NCBI RefSeq assembly: GCF_000504285.1
Contig: NZ_KI632511.1
Location: forward strand, 3,841,372-3,905,371
Origin: Actinospica robiniae DSM 44927
Lineage (GTDB): Bacteria > Actinomycetota > Actinomycetes > Streptomycetales > Catenulisporaceae
Length of the DNA: 64,000 nucleotides
Reading direction: 5' to 3'
Shown here: positions 52,320-61,173 of the stretch, in pieces
How the letters are laid out: the number at the start of each line of letters is the position of its first letter
How positions within the stretch are numbered: the first letter of the stretch is position 1
Made by a program: the position numbers and the translations under genes
The notes under the pieces: generated by a model
What the model was told of the DNA's origin: nothing
Database searches by the model: none
What the model saw: only the letters and a program-made list of their open reading frames with translations

Positions 52320-53950
52320 CCGGCGCCGGAAGTCTGCTGGGCGTCGTAGGCCAGGATCGCCACGTAGAGTGAGACGATCTGGTCCCAGTCGTCGAGATCC
52401 ACGCCGAGCAGCGTCTCGATGCTGTGCAGCCTGCGGTAGAGCGCGGGGCGCGAGAAGTGGTGCTCCTGCGCGGCGAGGGACTTGTTGCGGCCGGAACGCA
52501 GGTAACTGCGCAGCACGTCCAGGAGCTCCGTCTCGGCGAAGAGCAGGCCGAGTTCGCGTTCGATGAAGGCCTGGAGTTCGGGTTCGTCGCGCAGCAGACG
52601 GACGAGGCCACGCAGGCGCACGTCCCGTAGCCGGGCGACCGGACCGGCGGGCGGATCTGCCATCGCGGCGTCGGCGACGTGCAGCGCCTCGGCGAACGAG
52701 CGCGGCAATTCGTCCAGGGTGGCGCAGTCCGCCCCGGCGCCGACCACGAACTTGCGGCCCCGTCCCGCGGCGTGCTCGCCGGCCTTGAGCACCAGTCGAT
52801 CCACTGCCGTGCTCGTGTTCTGATCACGCGGCAGGCTGACGAGCACGGCCAGGTCGTCGGCGGCGTACCAGCCGGCCAGTCCGGCGAGGCCCTCCTCGGC
52901 GAGCGCGCGGCGGAAGAGCAGGTCCATTGCTTCGCCGCCACCGGTCAGCGACCTGATGATCAGCGGGACGAAGGTGCGGCGGTTCACCGGCAGGCCGAGG
53001 GCGCGGACACGGGGAAGGAGCTGGTCCGGGCGCACGGAGCCGGACGCCAGGTCGGCGAGTATGGCCTGCGCCGCTTCGCCCTCGAGCCCATCGTGCGCGA
53101 GGTGCACGCCGCCGCCGACGAGCCGGTGCACGGCGAGCGCCTCGGCCGCGCGGTCGGCGATCATCCGGCCCTCGGCCGGCGTGCCCGGGTAGCCGAAAAG
53201 CAGCAGCCTGGCCCACTGCGTGCCCCGTGCCTGGAGCGGCGCGATGATCCAGCCGTCCGGACCGGCCGTCGTCGCCCCGGCGCCCGCCCTTGAGGTGGGC
53301 GAGGCTGCCGGGGCCTGCGCGGAAGGCACGGCGAGTGCGGCGACCTGCCGGGACACCCGTCCCCAGTCACGCATCAGCTCGCCGAGTGCGCCACGGTCTC
53401 CGGCCGTGGCCAGCACCCGCTGCGCCAGGTTCACCAACATGACCGGGCAGCCCGCGAACGCCGCGACCTCGTCGAGCAGGCCTTGCAGTGAGGCGCCGGA
53501 GAGGTTCAGCGCGGCCAGCGCCGAGCGCAGCCGGTCGGACAGGTCCACGGCGGCGAAGCGCTCGTTGAGCAGCCGCGCGTTCACCTCCTCGGTGAACCTG
53601 GCGAAGGGCGCGGGCCGGTGCAGCACGATCAGCGGCACGCCGCGCTGCTCGGCAGCGCGGCGCATCGTGGGCGGTGTGGTGGAGAACGCGCGGCCCAGGC
53701 CGAGCACGACGGCGGCGACGTCGGCCCCGTGCATCGCCTCGACGTAGCCGACCTGTGCCTTCGGATCGTCCGCCAGCAGCAGGCCGGTGGTCAGCACGAT
53801 CTCGCCGCCGGAGAGCATCACACCGACGTCCAGCGCCTCTGCCACGTGCACCCAGCGCACCGGCCGGTCCAGACCCGCAGCCCCCGCGACCGCCTCCGGG
53901 CCGAAGGACGCGACCAGGTCGAGCCCGAGCACGTCACGCACGGTCAACAT
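52307..53950 (-). CDS. PucR-family transcriptional regulator
   Basis: 547 residues. N-terminal PucR domain (MLTVRDVLGL, VRWVHVAEALDVGVMLSGGEIVLTTG), a central regulatory region (GGDEF-like/CdaR fold) and a C-terminal PucR/CdaR helix-turn-helix (LLDVLRSYLRSGRNKSLAAQ, HHFSRPALYRRLHSIETLLG). PucR-type proteins control purine, allantoin or pyrimidine use in response to a pathway metabolite. ATG 53950 matches the domain start. It is convergent with the pyrimidine operon and is its probable regulator. Confidence 0.9.
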   Translation of the reverse strand: MLTVRDVLGLDLVASFGPEAVAGAAGLDRPVRWVHVAEALDVGVMLSGGEIVLTTGLLLADDPKAQVGYVEAMHGADVAAVVLGLGRAFSTTPPTMRRAAEQRGVPLIVLHRPAPFARFTEEVNARLLNERFAAVDLSDRLRSALAALNLSGASLQGLLDEVAAFAGCPVMLVNLAQRVLATAGDRGALGELMRDWGRVSRQVAALAVPSAQAPAASPTSRAGAGATTAGPDGWIIAPLQARGTQWARLLLFGYPGTPAEGRMIADRAAEALAVHRLVGGGVHLAHDGLEGEAAQAILADLASGSVRPDQLLPRVRALGLPVNRRTFVPLIIRSLTGGGEAMDLLFRRALAEEGLAGLAGWYAADDLAVLVSLPRDQNTSTAVDRLVLKAGEHAAGRGRKFVVGAGADCATLDELPRSFAEALHVADAAMADPPAGPVARLRDVRLRGLVRLLRDEPELQAFIERELGLLFAETELLDVLRSYLRSGRNKSLAAQEHHFSRPALYRRLHSIETLLGVDLDDWDQIVSLYVAILAYDAQQTSGAGQEE

Positions 53951-54001
53951 CTGGTGAGTATAGGCCGGGGTGGCCAAGGGGTCACGGGTGTGTCCCCGAC
54001 C

Positions 54002-56443
54002 TCACGTGACGCAACAGGCCGTGGGAATGGGATTGATCGTGACCGCGGGCGCGGTGGTGAGCGTCACCGTGACCGGGTACCAGGCCGCGTTGCCAGAGGT
54101 GTCGACGGCCTTGAGACGGAAGGTGTAGGCGGTGCCGGGCGACAGGCCCGTCGGCGTGTACTGCGACGTGGCGCGCGCGAGCCTGGCTATCAGGCGGCCG
54201 TCCTGGTAGAGCTCGTAACGGCCGATGCCGTAATCGTCCGTCGCCGCGGTCCACGCGACCTCGGCCCAGGTGGCGCCGGTGTCGCCGGAGACCGCCGCGA
54301 AGGCGGTGGTCCCGGCCGGAGCCGTCGGCGCCGTCGTGTCGGGAGCGCCGGTGGTGCGCACCGTCGTGGCGGGTCCGCCGACGGCGTTCCCGGTCGCGTC
54401 GAGTGCCGTGATCCTGATGCTGTGCACCCGGTCCGGAGCGAGGCCGGTGACCTCACCGCTGGTGGCCGTCCCCGGATACGTGGCCGCGAGGGCTCCGTCG
54501 ACGTACGCGCCGTAGTTCGATATCCCGACGTTGTCGCTCGCCGCGGGCCAGGCCAGGTCCACCGACGTGGCGGACGCCGCGGCGGTCAAGCTCGCCCCGC
54601 GCGGCCAGACCGGAACGCCGCCGGCGTCCTGCGTCGTGGTCGTCGCCGTGGTGGTGCCGGTGAATGCCAGACCACTGGAATTCGTGATCTGCCAGGGGTC
54701 GAGCGTGTTCCGGTACACGACGTTCTGGAAGCTGCTGTCCTTGAGATAGCTCAGCGACGCGGGCGTGGCGTTGAGGAACGTCACGTCCGAGAAGTGCAGC
54801 CGGGTGTCCTGGTCGCCCGGAAGTCCGAGCACCTCGATCGACTGCGTACCGGCCCCGTCCACGGTCACGTGGTCGACGTCGACTTCGGTGAAGTACGCCG
54901 GGTCGCTCGCCGGTTCGACGGTGATGAAGGCGTTCGGGTCGTTGTAATTTGCAGTGAACGAGAAGGCTTGCACGGTGATGTTCCTGAGCGCGTTGTCGCG
55001 GAAGGTCACCTCGCGCACTCCCCCGCCGTTCTGCGGGACGGTCTTCATCCGCAGTCCGTACTGGGAGCCGTCGATGACGTCATCCTCCGCGAGGACGTTC
55101 TGGATCCAGGCTCCGGTGTGGCTGCCGAAGGCGACGGCGCCGTGGGCGTTGCGGAAGTAGTCGTCGAAGATCCAGGCGCCGCCGGTCGGACCGTCCGGCG
55201 GGGCCTGGGCGCCGAGGCCGGCGGCGAAGTTCACCGCGTCGTCGCCGGTGTCGAAGACGGTGCCGAAGATGGTCAGGCCGCTGCCGTGGGCGAAGTCGAT
55301 GCCGTCGCCGTTGTTGATGTTGTACGTGGTCAGCCGGTCGTTCGCGAGCGTTACGTTGGAGCTGTGCAGGCTGGCGATGGTGTGGAAGGCCGGATCGATC
55401 GCGTTGATGCCGCCGATGTAGGCGTTGTGCACACCGCGCAGCGTGATCAGGTTCGAGCGGGTGCTGTAGGCGCCGGCGTCGCCGATCGCGGTGGCCGCGG
55501 CCACCTCGGACTTCGCCAGGATGCCGTTCGTGCTCACCGTGGCGGAGCTGCTGGGCGCCGAGATCGGGAAGCCCTGCGCGTCAAGGCCCTGCTGCACCCA
55601 GCCGTTTCCGTCGATGGTGCCGCCGCCGGTGATCCGGATGTCGTGCAGGGAGCCGTAGTCCCAGGTCTGCGCGTTCAGCAGGCTGTGGTAGCGGGGGTCG
55701 GTGGAGTACTCGTACAGCTGGAAGCCGAAGGGGTAGTCGGCCGCGTTCTCGGAGCCCAGCAGCGTGGCGCCGGTCGCGACGTCGAAGGTGAGGTCGCTCT
55801 TGAGCCAGAGCGCGCCGCTCTTGTACACCCCGTCGGCGAGCAGGACCTCGCTGCCCGGCGTGGCGGCGTCGATCGCGGCCTGGATGGCCTTGGTGTCCAG
55901 GGTGGTGCCGTCGCCCACGGCGCCGTAATCGCGCACGTCGAAGACGCGCGGCGAGGCGGTCGTCGTCTGAACCACGACGGCGCTGTCCGCCGACTCGTGC
56001 CCGGCCGCGTCCACCGCGCGGACCGTGAACCGGTAGCGCGTGCTCGGGTTGAGCCCCTCGACGGTGTAGGCGTGCGGGAGGGTGCGGGTCTGCCCGCCGT
56101 CGGCCGGGTCCGCGTAGAAGGCGTCGATGAAAGGCTGCGCCGCGGAAACCGAGTCCTGGCCCGCGGTTCCGATGTAAGCGTCATTTTCGTAGACGTGGTA
56201 GCCGGCGACATCGGCACGGTCGTCCGGCGCGTTCCACACCAGGCTCACGCTGTGATCGTCGAAGGCCAGCGCCGGAATCCGCACCCCGCGGGGCGCCGTC
56301 GGTAGGTGACCTGAGCCCGCTGGTTGGGAGGCCACAGCGGCGGGCACGACGGCCGTGGCCAGCGTGGCGCAGACGGCGAGGACGGCGATGGCGCGGCGGC
56401 GAATCCTCCCGCGGCGGGCGGGTGAAGATGGCGCGGTGGTCAC
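54002..56443 (-). CDS. Secreted GH28 pectinase with FN3 domains
   Basis: 813 residues. Signal peptide (RRRAIAVLAVCATLATAVVPA), an FN3 domain at about 55-165 (VSLVWNAPDDRADVAGYHVY, STRYRFTVRAVDAAGHES), then a GH28-type parallel beta-helix from VFDVRDYGAVGDGTTLDTKA to about 600. Catalytic-type motifs are NNGDGIDFA, DTGDDAVNF, HGAVAFGSH and GLRMKT, closest to exo-acting polygalacturonase-like members. Two further FN3 domains end the protein. GTG 56443 is preferred since AGGGAGG lies 8 bp upstream; an ATG at 56467 has none. Divergent from the sugar ABC genes with palindromes between, so both are probably co-regulated. Confidence 0.88.
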   Translation of the reverse strand: MTTAPSSPARRGRIRRRAIAVLAVCATLATAVVPAAVASQPAGSGHLPTAPRGVRIPALAFDDHSVSLVWNAPDDRADVAGYHVYENDAYIGTAGQDSVSAAQPFIDAFYADPADGGQTRTLPHAYTVEGLNPSTRYRFTVRAVDAAGHESADSAVVVQTTTASPRVFDVRDYGAVGDGTTLDTKAIQAAIDAATPGSEVLLADGVYKSGALWLKSDLTFDVATGATLLGSENAADYPFGFQLYEYSTDPRYHSLLNAQTWDYGSLHDIRITGGGTIDGNGWVQQGLDAQGFPISAPSSSATVSTNGILAKSEVAAATAIGDAGAYSTRSNLITLRGVHNAYIGGINAIDPAFHTIASLHSSNVTLANDRLTTYNINNGDGIDFAHGSGLTIFGTVFDTGDDAVNFAAGLGAQAPPDGPTGGAWIFDDYFRNAHGAVAFGSHTGAWIQNVLAEDDVIDGSQYGLRMKTVPQNGGGVREVTFRDNALRNITVQAFSFTANYNDPNAFITVEPASDPAYFTEVDVDHVTVDGAGTQSIEVLGLPGDQDTRLHFSDVTFLNATPASLSYLKDSSFQNVVYRNTLDPWQITNSSGLAFTGTTTATTTTQDAGGVPVWPRGASLTAAASATSVDLAWPAASDNVGISNYGAYVDGALAATYPGTATSGEVTGLAPDRVHSIRITALDATGNAVGGPATTVRTTGAPDTTAPTAPAGTTAFAAVSGDTGATWAEVAWTAATDDYGIGRYELYQDGRLIARLARATSQYTPTGLSPGTAYTFRLKAVDTSGNAAWYPVTVTLTTAPAVTINPIPTACCVT

Positions 56444-56467
56444 ACTCAGTGCCTCCCTCGGTCGCAT

Positions 56468-56483
56468 GTTCAGGTAACTGAAC
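56468..56483. promoter_or_regulatory. GTTCAG-GTAA-CTGAAC palindrome
   Basis: Perfect 6-bp inverted arms around 4 bp, 25 bp upstream of the GH28 start (and abutting the alternative ATG). It shares the GTTCA half-site with the palindrome before the ABC transporter genes, suggesting one regulator for both. Confidence 0.5.
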
Positions 56484-56606
56484 AAGGATCATATGCGTGG
56501 ACGAGCATGTGGCTGCGAGGTTAGAGACGCATCCGGCGGTCGTCAACAGCCCGGCGGGCGCGAGCGTCTCAGTCCACGAATCTCGCCGCGGACGCGGCGC
56601 GAGGGG

Positions 56607-56635
56607 TTGACACCCCGTCAGGAGCTGCTTACCGT
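56607..56635 (+). promoter_or_regulatory. Promoter of the sugar ABC operon
   Basis: TTGACA (56607-56612), 17-bp spacer, TACCGT (56630-56635): a strong match to the actinomycete main-sigma consensus. Predicted transcription starts near 56642, immediately before an operator-like palindrome. Confidence 0.65.
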
Positions 56636-56644
56636 GTCCACATA

Positions 56645-56661
56645 TATGAACGCTGTTCATA
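56645..56661. promoter_or_regulatory. TATGAAC-GCT-GTTCATA operator
   Basis: Perfect 7-bp arms with a 3-bp centre, 10 bp downstream of the -10 box and 48 bp upstream of the permease start. Placement at the transcription start suggests a repressor site; IclR, GntR or LacI family proteins use such dyads. Confidence 0.6.
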
Positions 56662-56708
56662 GCTATGTTGTTCGTTCGCGTGCTCGGTGAGAAGGGAGGC
56701 AGCCGGCC

Positions 56709-57668
56709 GTGGCTCTTGCCGATACCGGCATGACGACCGCCCCCGCGGACACGCCGCCGAACGAGCCGGGCCGCCCTCGCCGCGGCGGCGCTCGGCTGCT
56801 GCGCCGACGGCTCGCGCCCTACACGCTGATCGCCCCCACCCTGGCGCTGCTCGGCACCTTCCTGCTCTTCCCGATCGGCACCGTCCTCTACGACAGCCTT
56901 CGGCACGACAACCCCACCGAGCCCTGGGACAACGGATTCGCCGGGCTGGACAACTTCCGCCGCCTGCTGCACGACTCGACGTTCTGGAGCAGCCTGGCCT
57001 TCACCGGAAAGTGGGTCGTGCTGGAGGTCGCGCTGCAGCTCGCCCTCGGGCTGGCCCTCGCGTTGATGCTCAACGAGACCTTCGTCGGGCGGTCCGTCGC
57101 CCGAGCGCTGGTCTTCTCGCCCTGGGCCGTCTCCGGCGTGCTGACCACCAGTATCTGGCTGCTGCTCTACAACCCCGCGACCGGCGTCCTGCACTATCTC
57201 TCCCGGCTCGGCGTCGGCAGCCCGAGCACCGCGGTGCTCAGCGATCCCTCGACCGTCGTATGGGCCGCGGTCCTGGCCGAGCTGTGGCGCGGGGTCCCGT
57301 TCTTCGCGATCCTCCTGCTGGCCGATCTGCAGTCCATCCCGAAGGAGCTGTACGAGGCCTCATCCGTGGACGGCGCCGGGCGCACCCGGCGATTCGTCCA
57401 CGTGACGCTCCCCCACCTGCGCGACGCCGTCGTGCTCGCCACCCTGCTCCGCGGAGTGTGGGAGTTCAACAACGTCGACCTGCTCTACACGCTCACCGGC
57501 GGAGGCCCGGCGGGCCAGACCACCACCCTGCCGCTCTACGTCGCTCAGACCGCGCGCAATTCGTACGACTTCGGGTACGGATCCGCCCTCACAACCGCGG
57601 CTTTCGTCATCCTCTTGTTCTTCTGCATCGTCTATCTGAGGCTGAGTAAATTCGGCGAGGAACGATGA
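56709..57668 (+). CDS. Carbohydrate ABC transporter permease (MalF-like)
   Basis: 319 residues with six predicted membrane spans. The permease loop EASSVDGAGRTRRFVHVTLPHLR is the EAA motif that docks the ATPase; ARALVFSPWAVSGVLTTSIW and ELWRGVPFFAILLLADLQSIP are typical of CUT1 sugar permeases. GTG 56709 follows GAAGGGAGG. First of an operon of permease, permease, binding protein and dehydratase; the ATPase must be supplied from elsewhere, commonly a shared MsiK-type protein in streptomycetes. Likely cargo: oligogalacturonides or related plant oligosaccharides. Confidence 0.93.
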   Translation: MALADTGMTTAPADTPPNEPGRPRRGGARLLRRRLAPYTLIAPTLALLGTFLLFPIGTVLYDSLRHDNPTEPWDNGFAGLDNFRRLLHDSTFWSSLAFTGKWVVLEVALQLALGLALALMLNETFVGRSVARALVFSPWAVSGVLTTSIWLLLYNPATGVLHYLSRLGVGSPSTAVLSDPSTVVWAAVLAELWRGVPFFAILLLADLQSIPKELYEASSVDGAGRTRRFVHVTLPHLRDAVVLATLLRGVWEFNNVDLLYTLTGGGPAGQTTTLPLYVAQTARNSYDFGYGSALTTAAFVILLFFCIVYLRLSKFGEER

Positions 57669-58510
57669 GCGCCGCCGCCGTGCGCACCACCCGCCGGCGA
57701 CGCTCCGACGGGCGGATGCTGCGCCTGTTCGTCCCGCTCGCCGCGTACACGCTCTTCACGATCGTGCCGTTCTACTGGATGCTGCTGTTCGCAGTGCGGC
57801 CCGACGGCTCGACCTCGCTGGTGCCCTGGCCGCTCACGCGGCGCAACTTCGTCACGGTCTGGGACACGCTGGGCTACTCGGTGTTCGTCCGCAACAGTGT
57901 CCTGATCGCCGTCATCACCCTGCTGTTCGTCACCGTGGTCGCGCTCATGGGCGGCTACGCCCTCGCCCGCTTCCGGTTCGCCGGCCGCAAGGCGTTCATC
58001 CTCATGCTGCTGTGCACGCAGTTCGTGCCCGGCGCGATGATGCTGATCCCCTTGTTCACCGTCTTCAAGTCGCTCGGCCTGATCGACTCGCGCTGGAGCG
58101 TGATCATCGCCGAGACCACCTTCCAGCTGCCGCTGGCGATGATCCTGATGAGCGGTTTCATCCGGAACGTGCCGATGGAGCTGGAGGAGTCGGCGATGGT
58201 CGACGGCTGCGGCCGGATCCGCGCCTTCCTCGCGGTCGTGCTGCCGCTGCTGCGCCCCGGCATCGTCGCGGTCGGCTCGTTCGCCTTCATCGGTGCCTGG
58301 AACAACTTCCTGTTCGCGCTGATGTTCCTGGACGACCCGACGAAGCAGACCATTCCGGTCGGCCTGTCCAGCACCATCGGCGAGAACACCGTCGACTTCG
58401 GCGCGCTGGCCGCGGGCGGCGTGGTCGCGGCCGTCCCCGTCGTGCTCGTCTTCGCCGTCGTCCAGCGCTTCCTGGTGCAGGGCCTGTCCGCCGGCGCCGT
58501 CAAGGGCTGA
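57665..58510 (+). CDS. Carbohydrate ABC transporter permease (MalG-like)
   Basis: 281 residues, six spans. LEESAMVDGCGRIRAFLAVVLPLLRPG is split by the usual EAA loop, with GGYALARFRFAGRKAF and FAFIGAWNNFLFALMFL typical of CUT1 inner permeases. Its ATG overlaps the previous TGA in an ATGA, so the two subunits are made stoichiometrically. Forms the translocation channel with the upstream permease. Confidence 0.93.
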   Translation: MSAAAVRTTRRRRSDGRMLRLFVPLAAYTLFTIVPFYWMLLFAVRPDGSTSLVPWPLTRRNFVTVWDTLGYSVFVRNSVLIAVITLLFVTVVALMGGYALARFRFAGRKAFILMLLCTQFVPGAMMLIPLFTVFKSLGLIDSRWSVIIAETTFQLPLAMILMSGFIRNVPMELEESAMVDGCGRIRAFLAVVLPLLRPGIVAVGSFAFIGAWNNFLFALMFLDDPTKQTIPVGLSSTIGENTVDFGALAAGGVVAAVPVVLVFAVVQRFLVQGLSAGAVKG

Positions 58511-58563
58511 GCCCGCCGGTCCCGCGCCCGCCTCGCCCGCCTCCCCCCGAAAGGTAGGACCCC

Positions 58564-59889
58564 GTGCCCCGATCAACCCGCCTCCTGCGCTCGGCCGCCC
58601 TCGGCGCCGCGGTCGCCGCCGCGCTCCTGTGCGCCGATGCCTGCGGCTCCTCGTCCGGCGCGACCGCCCAACAGACCGGCGGCCACATCGCGCTGACGTT
58701 CTGGGACGACAACGCCGGACCGACCAGCACCCCCTACTACCAGAAGCTGATCACCGAGTTCGAAGCCGCGAACCCGAGCATCACGGTCCAGTACACCGGA
58801 ATCCCCAGCGCCGACGTAGCGCAGAAGTACAACACGGCCATCGCCGGCGGCGTCACCCCCGACGTCGGCCGCTTCTCCACCTCCGTGATGAGCACGATCG
58901 TCGCCCAGGGCGCCCTGATCCCGCTCGACTCCCCGTACGCGGGCAGCACGATCAAGGGCCAGATATCCCCGGCGTTCCTGGCCACGGCGAAATCGGCCGG
59001 CGGCGGCGGGAATCTCTACATGATGCCGACCTCGGGCAACCAGGACGTCATCTGGTACCGCACCGACCGCTTCCAGGCCGCCGGGCTGAGCGCGCCGGCG
59101 ACCTGGAGCGACCTGTTCGCGGACGCGGCCAAGCTCACCGATCCGGGCAAGGACCAGTACGGCTGGACCATCCGCGGCGGGTCCGGCTCGGGCTTCCAGA
59201 TCCTGGCCGAGGCCTACGCGTACTCCGGCGTCACCCAGATGTTCGACGCGAACGGCAACTCCACGGTCGACTCGCCGGCGAACGTGGCGTTCATCCAGAT
59301 GGTCGCGCAGCAGTACAAGAAGACCACGCCCGAGGCCGACGTGGACAACGCCTATCCGGCAATGGTCGCGCAGTTCACCGGCGGCGAAGTGGACATGGTG
59401 CACCACAACCTCGGCACCACCGGCCAGGTGAAGAAGGCGCTCGGCACGAAGGTGGCGGGCATGATGCTGCCGGTCGGCCCCAGCGGCCGGCACACCATCC
59501 TGGCCAACCCGGTCTCAGGCTTCGGCATCTTCAAGAACAGCGCGCACCAGGCGGCGGCGTGGCAGTTCATCCAGTTCCTCGACTCGCACGCCGCGGACAG
59601 CTACTGGAATCAGCAGGTGGGCCAGATCCCGGCCAACACCCAGGCCTACGCGGACGCCTGGTATCAGAGCTCCGGCATCACCAAGCAGGCCGGCGACCTG
59701 CTCAACAGCTCGTCCACCACGATCGTGCAGCCGCCGGTCTACCTGCCGCAGTACTCGCAGATCACCAAGACCCTGGCCGAACCGGACTTCCAGAAGGTGC
59801 TGCTCGGTCGGATGAGCGCAGCCGACTTCGCCAAGACCATCGCGGACGCGCTCACGACCGCCGAGAAGCAGTGGAAATCGAAGCACTGA
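58564..59889 (+). CDS. Extracellular sugar-binding lipoprotein of the ABC transporter
   Basis: 441 residues, family 1 solute-binding protein. The leader (RSAALGAAVAAALL) ends with a Cys at about residue 27 in ADACGSSS, a lipobox-like site, so the mature protein is likely membrane-anchored outside the cell. ALTFWDDNAGP, YQKLITEFEAANPSITVQYT and a NTAIAGGVTPDVGR segment are the standard family start. It presents substrate to the two permeases encoded just upstream. GTG 58564 has a modest ribosome site (GAAAGGTAGG). Ligand specificity cannot be deduced; galacturonides fit the neighbourhood. Confidence 0.92.
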   Translation: MPRSTRLLRSAALGAAVAAALLCADACGSSSGATAQQTGGHIALTFWDDNAGPTSTPYYQKLITEFEAANPSITVQYTGIPSADVAQKYNTAIAGGVTPDVGRFSTSVMSTIVAQGALIPLDSPYAGSTIKGQISPAFLATAKSAGGGGNLYMMPTSGNQDVIWYRTDRFQAAGLSAPATWSDLFADAAKLTDPGKDQYGWTIRGGSGSGFQILAEAYAYSGVTQMFDANGNSTVDSPANVAFIQMVAQQYKKTTPEADVDNAYPAMVAQFTGGEVDMVHHNLGTTGQVKKALGTKVAGMMLPVGPSGRHTILANPVSGFGIFKNSAHQAAAWQFIQFLDSHAADSYWNQQVGQIPANTQAYADAWYQSSGITKQAGDLLNSSSTTIVQPPVYLPQYSQITKTLAEPDFQKVLLGRMSAADFAKTIADALTTAEKQWKSKH

Positions 59890-59923
59890 CACCGGAACCG
59901 ACACCGGGCCGGGAGGAGAAGCC

Positions 59924-61084
59924 TTGTCCGCGACCATCTTGAGCATCGAAGTGGCGGTCTTCACCACCGTCGCGAAGACCGCCGTCGACTCCCACGGCCA
60001 TCGCCATCCGAGCGGCGCGCACGAAGTCCACGAAGCCCTGCTGACCATCACGGATACCGACGGCGCGGCCGGGCGGGTACTCGGCCAGCCGGACCACGTG
60101 CGCGAAAGCGTGCTGGACCGGTACCTCCGGCCCGCGTTGCTGGGCCAGGACCCGTTCGCGCGCGAACGCCTCTGGGCCGCTCTCGCCCGCAGGCAGCGCG
60201 GCGCCGGCGGCAGCCTGACCGACCGCGCGCTCGGCCTCGCCGACTGCGCCCTGTGGGACCTCGCCGGCCGCCGCCTGGGGCTGCCGGTGTGGAAGCTGCT
60301 CGGCGGAGCGCGCGAGCGGATCTCCGCCTACGGGTCCACCATGTGCGGCGACGAGATCCCGGGCGGCCTGGCGACCCCCGACGACTTCGCCGCGTTCGCC
60401 CGGGCCCTGGTCGATCGCGGCTACCGCGCCGTCAAACTGCACACGTGGATGCCGCCGATCCCCCGGGCGCCCTCGGTCGACCGGGACATCGAAGCCTGCG
60501 CCGCAGTGCGCGACGCGGTCGGCCCGGGCGTCGACCTCATGCTGGACGCCTACCACTGGTACTCGCGCACCGAAGCGCTCCGGCTGGGGCGCGCCCTGCA
60601 AGAGCTCGACTACTACTGGTTCGAGGAGCCGATGGACGAAGCTTCCATCGCCTCCTACCGCTGGCTCGCCGACCGACTCGAGATCCCCGTCATCGGGCCG
60701 GAGACCAGCGGGGGAAAGAACTTCACCCGCGCCGAGTGGGCCAGCACCGGAGCCTGCGACATCCTGCGCACCGGAGTGACCGACGTCGGCGGCATCACGC
60801 CCGCCGTGCGGACGCTGCACTTGGCCGAAGCGTTCAACATGGACTGCGAGGTCCACGGCAACGGCTCCGCCAACCTCGCGCTGGCGGGCTCCTGCCTCAA
60901 CTACCGCTGGTACGAACGTGGACTGCTGCACCCGCACGTCGACTTCGACGAGCCTCCGCCGCACCTGCACACGATCGTCGACGCCATGGATGACGACGGC
61001 TTCGTGACGCTGCCGCCGCAGCCGGGACTGGGCGACGACTTCGACCTCGACTATATCAAGGCTCATACCATCGCATCCTGGTAG
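59924..61084 (+). CDS. Mandelate racemase/enolase-superfamily sugar-acid dehydratase
   Basis: 386 residues. Capping domain (1-125, ending ALWDLAGRRLGLPVWKLLGG) and a barrel carrying MLDAYHWYSR (metal Asp), YWFEEPMDE (metal Glu), IGPETSGG (metal Glu), TGVTDVGGIT (Asp) and CEVHGNG (His): the His-Asp dyad and metal ligands of the mandelate racemase subgroup. The usual K-x-K of the second barrel strand is K-L-H (AVKLHTW), narrowing the reaction to His-dependent acid-sugar dehydration. A galactarate-, galactonate- or uronate-type acid is likely given the pectinase neighbours. TTG 59924 follows GGGAGGAGAAGCC. Last gene of the operon. Confidence 0.85.
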   Translation: MSATILSIEVAVFTTVAKTAVDSHGHRHPSGAHEVHEALLTITDTDGAAGRVLGQPDHVRESVLDRYLRPALLGQDPFARERLWAALARRQRGAGGSLTDRALGLADCALWDLAGRRLGLPVWKLLGGARERISAYGSTMCGDEIPGGLATPDDFAAFARALVDRGYRAVKLHTWMPPIPRAPSVDRDIEACAAVRDAVGPGVDLMLDAYHWYSRTEALRLGRALQELDYYWFEEPMDEASIASYRWLADRLEIPVIGPETSGGKNFTRAEWASTGACDILRTGVTDVGGITPAVRTLHLAEAFNMDCEVHGNGSANLALAGSCLNYRWYERGLLHPHVDFDEPPPHLHTIVDAMDDDGFVTLPPQPGLGDDFDLDYIKAHTIASW

Positions 61085-61173
61085 CCCTGAAGACGGGCGG
61101 GCCGGCGGTGCGGCCGCGCGATGCGACCGCGCGGGCGCAGCTCGACGACAACCTCGATGCCACAAGCACGCGT

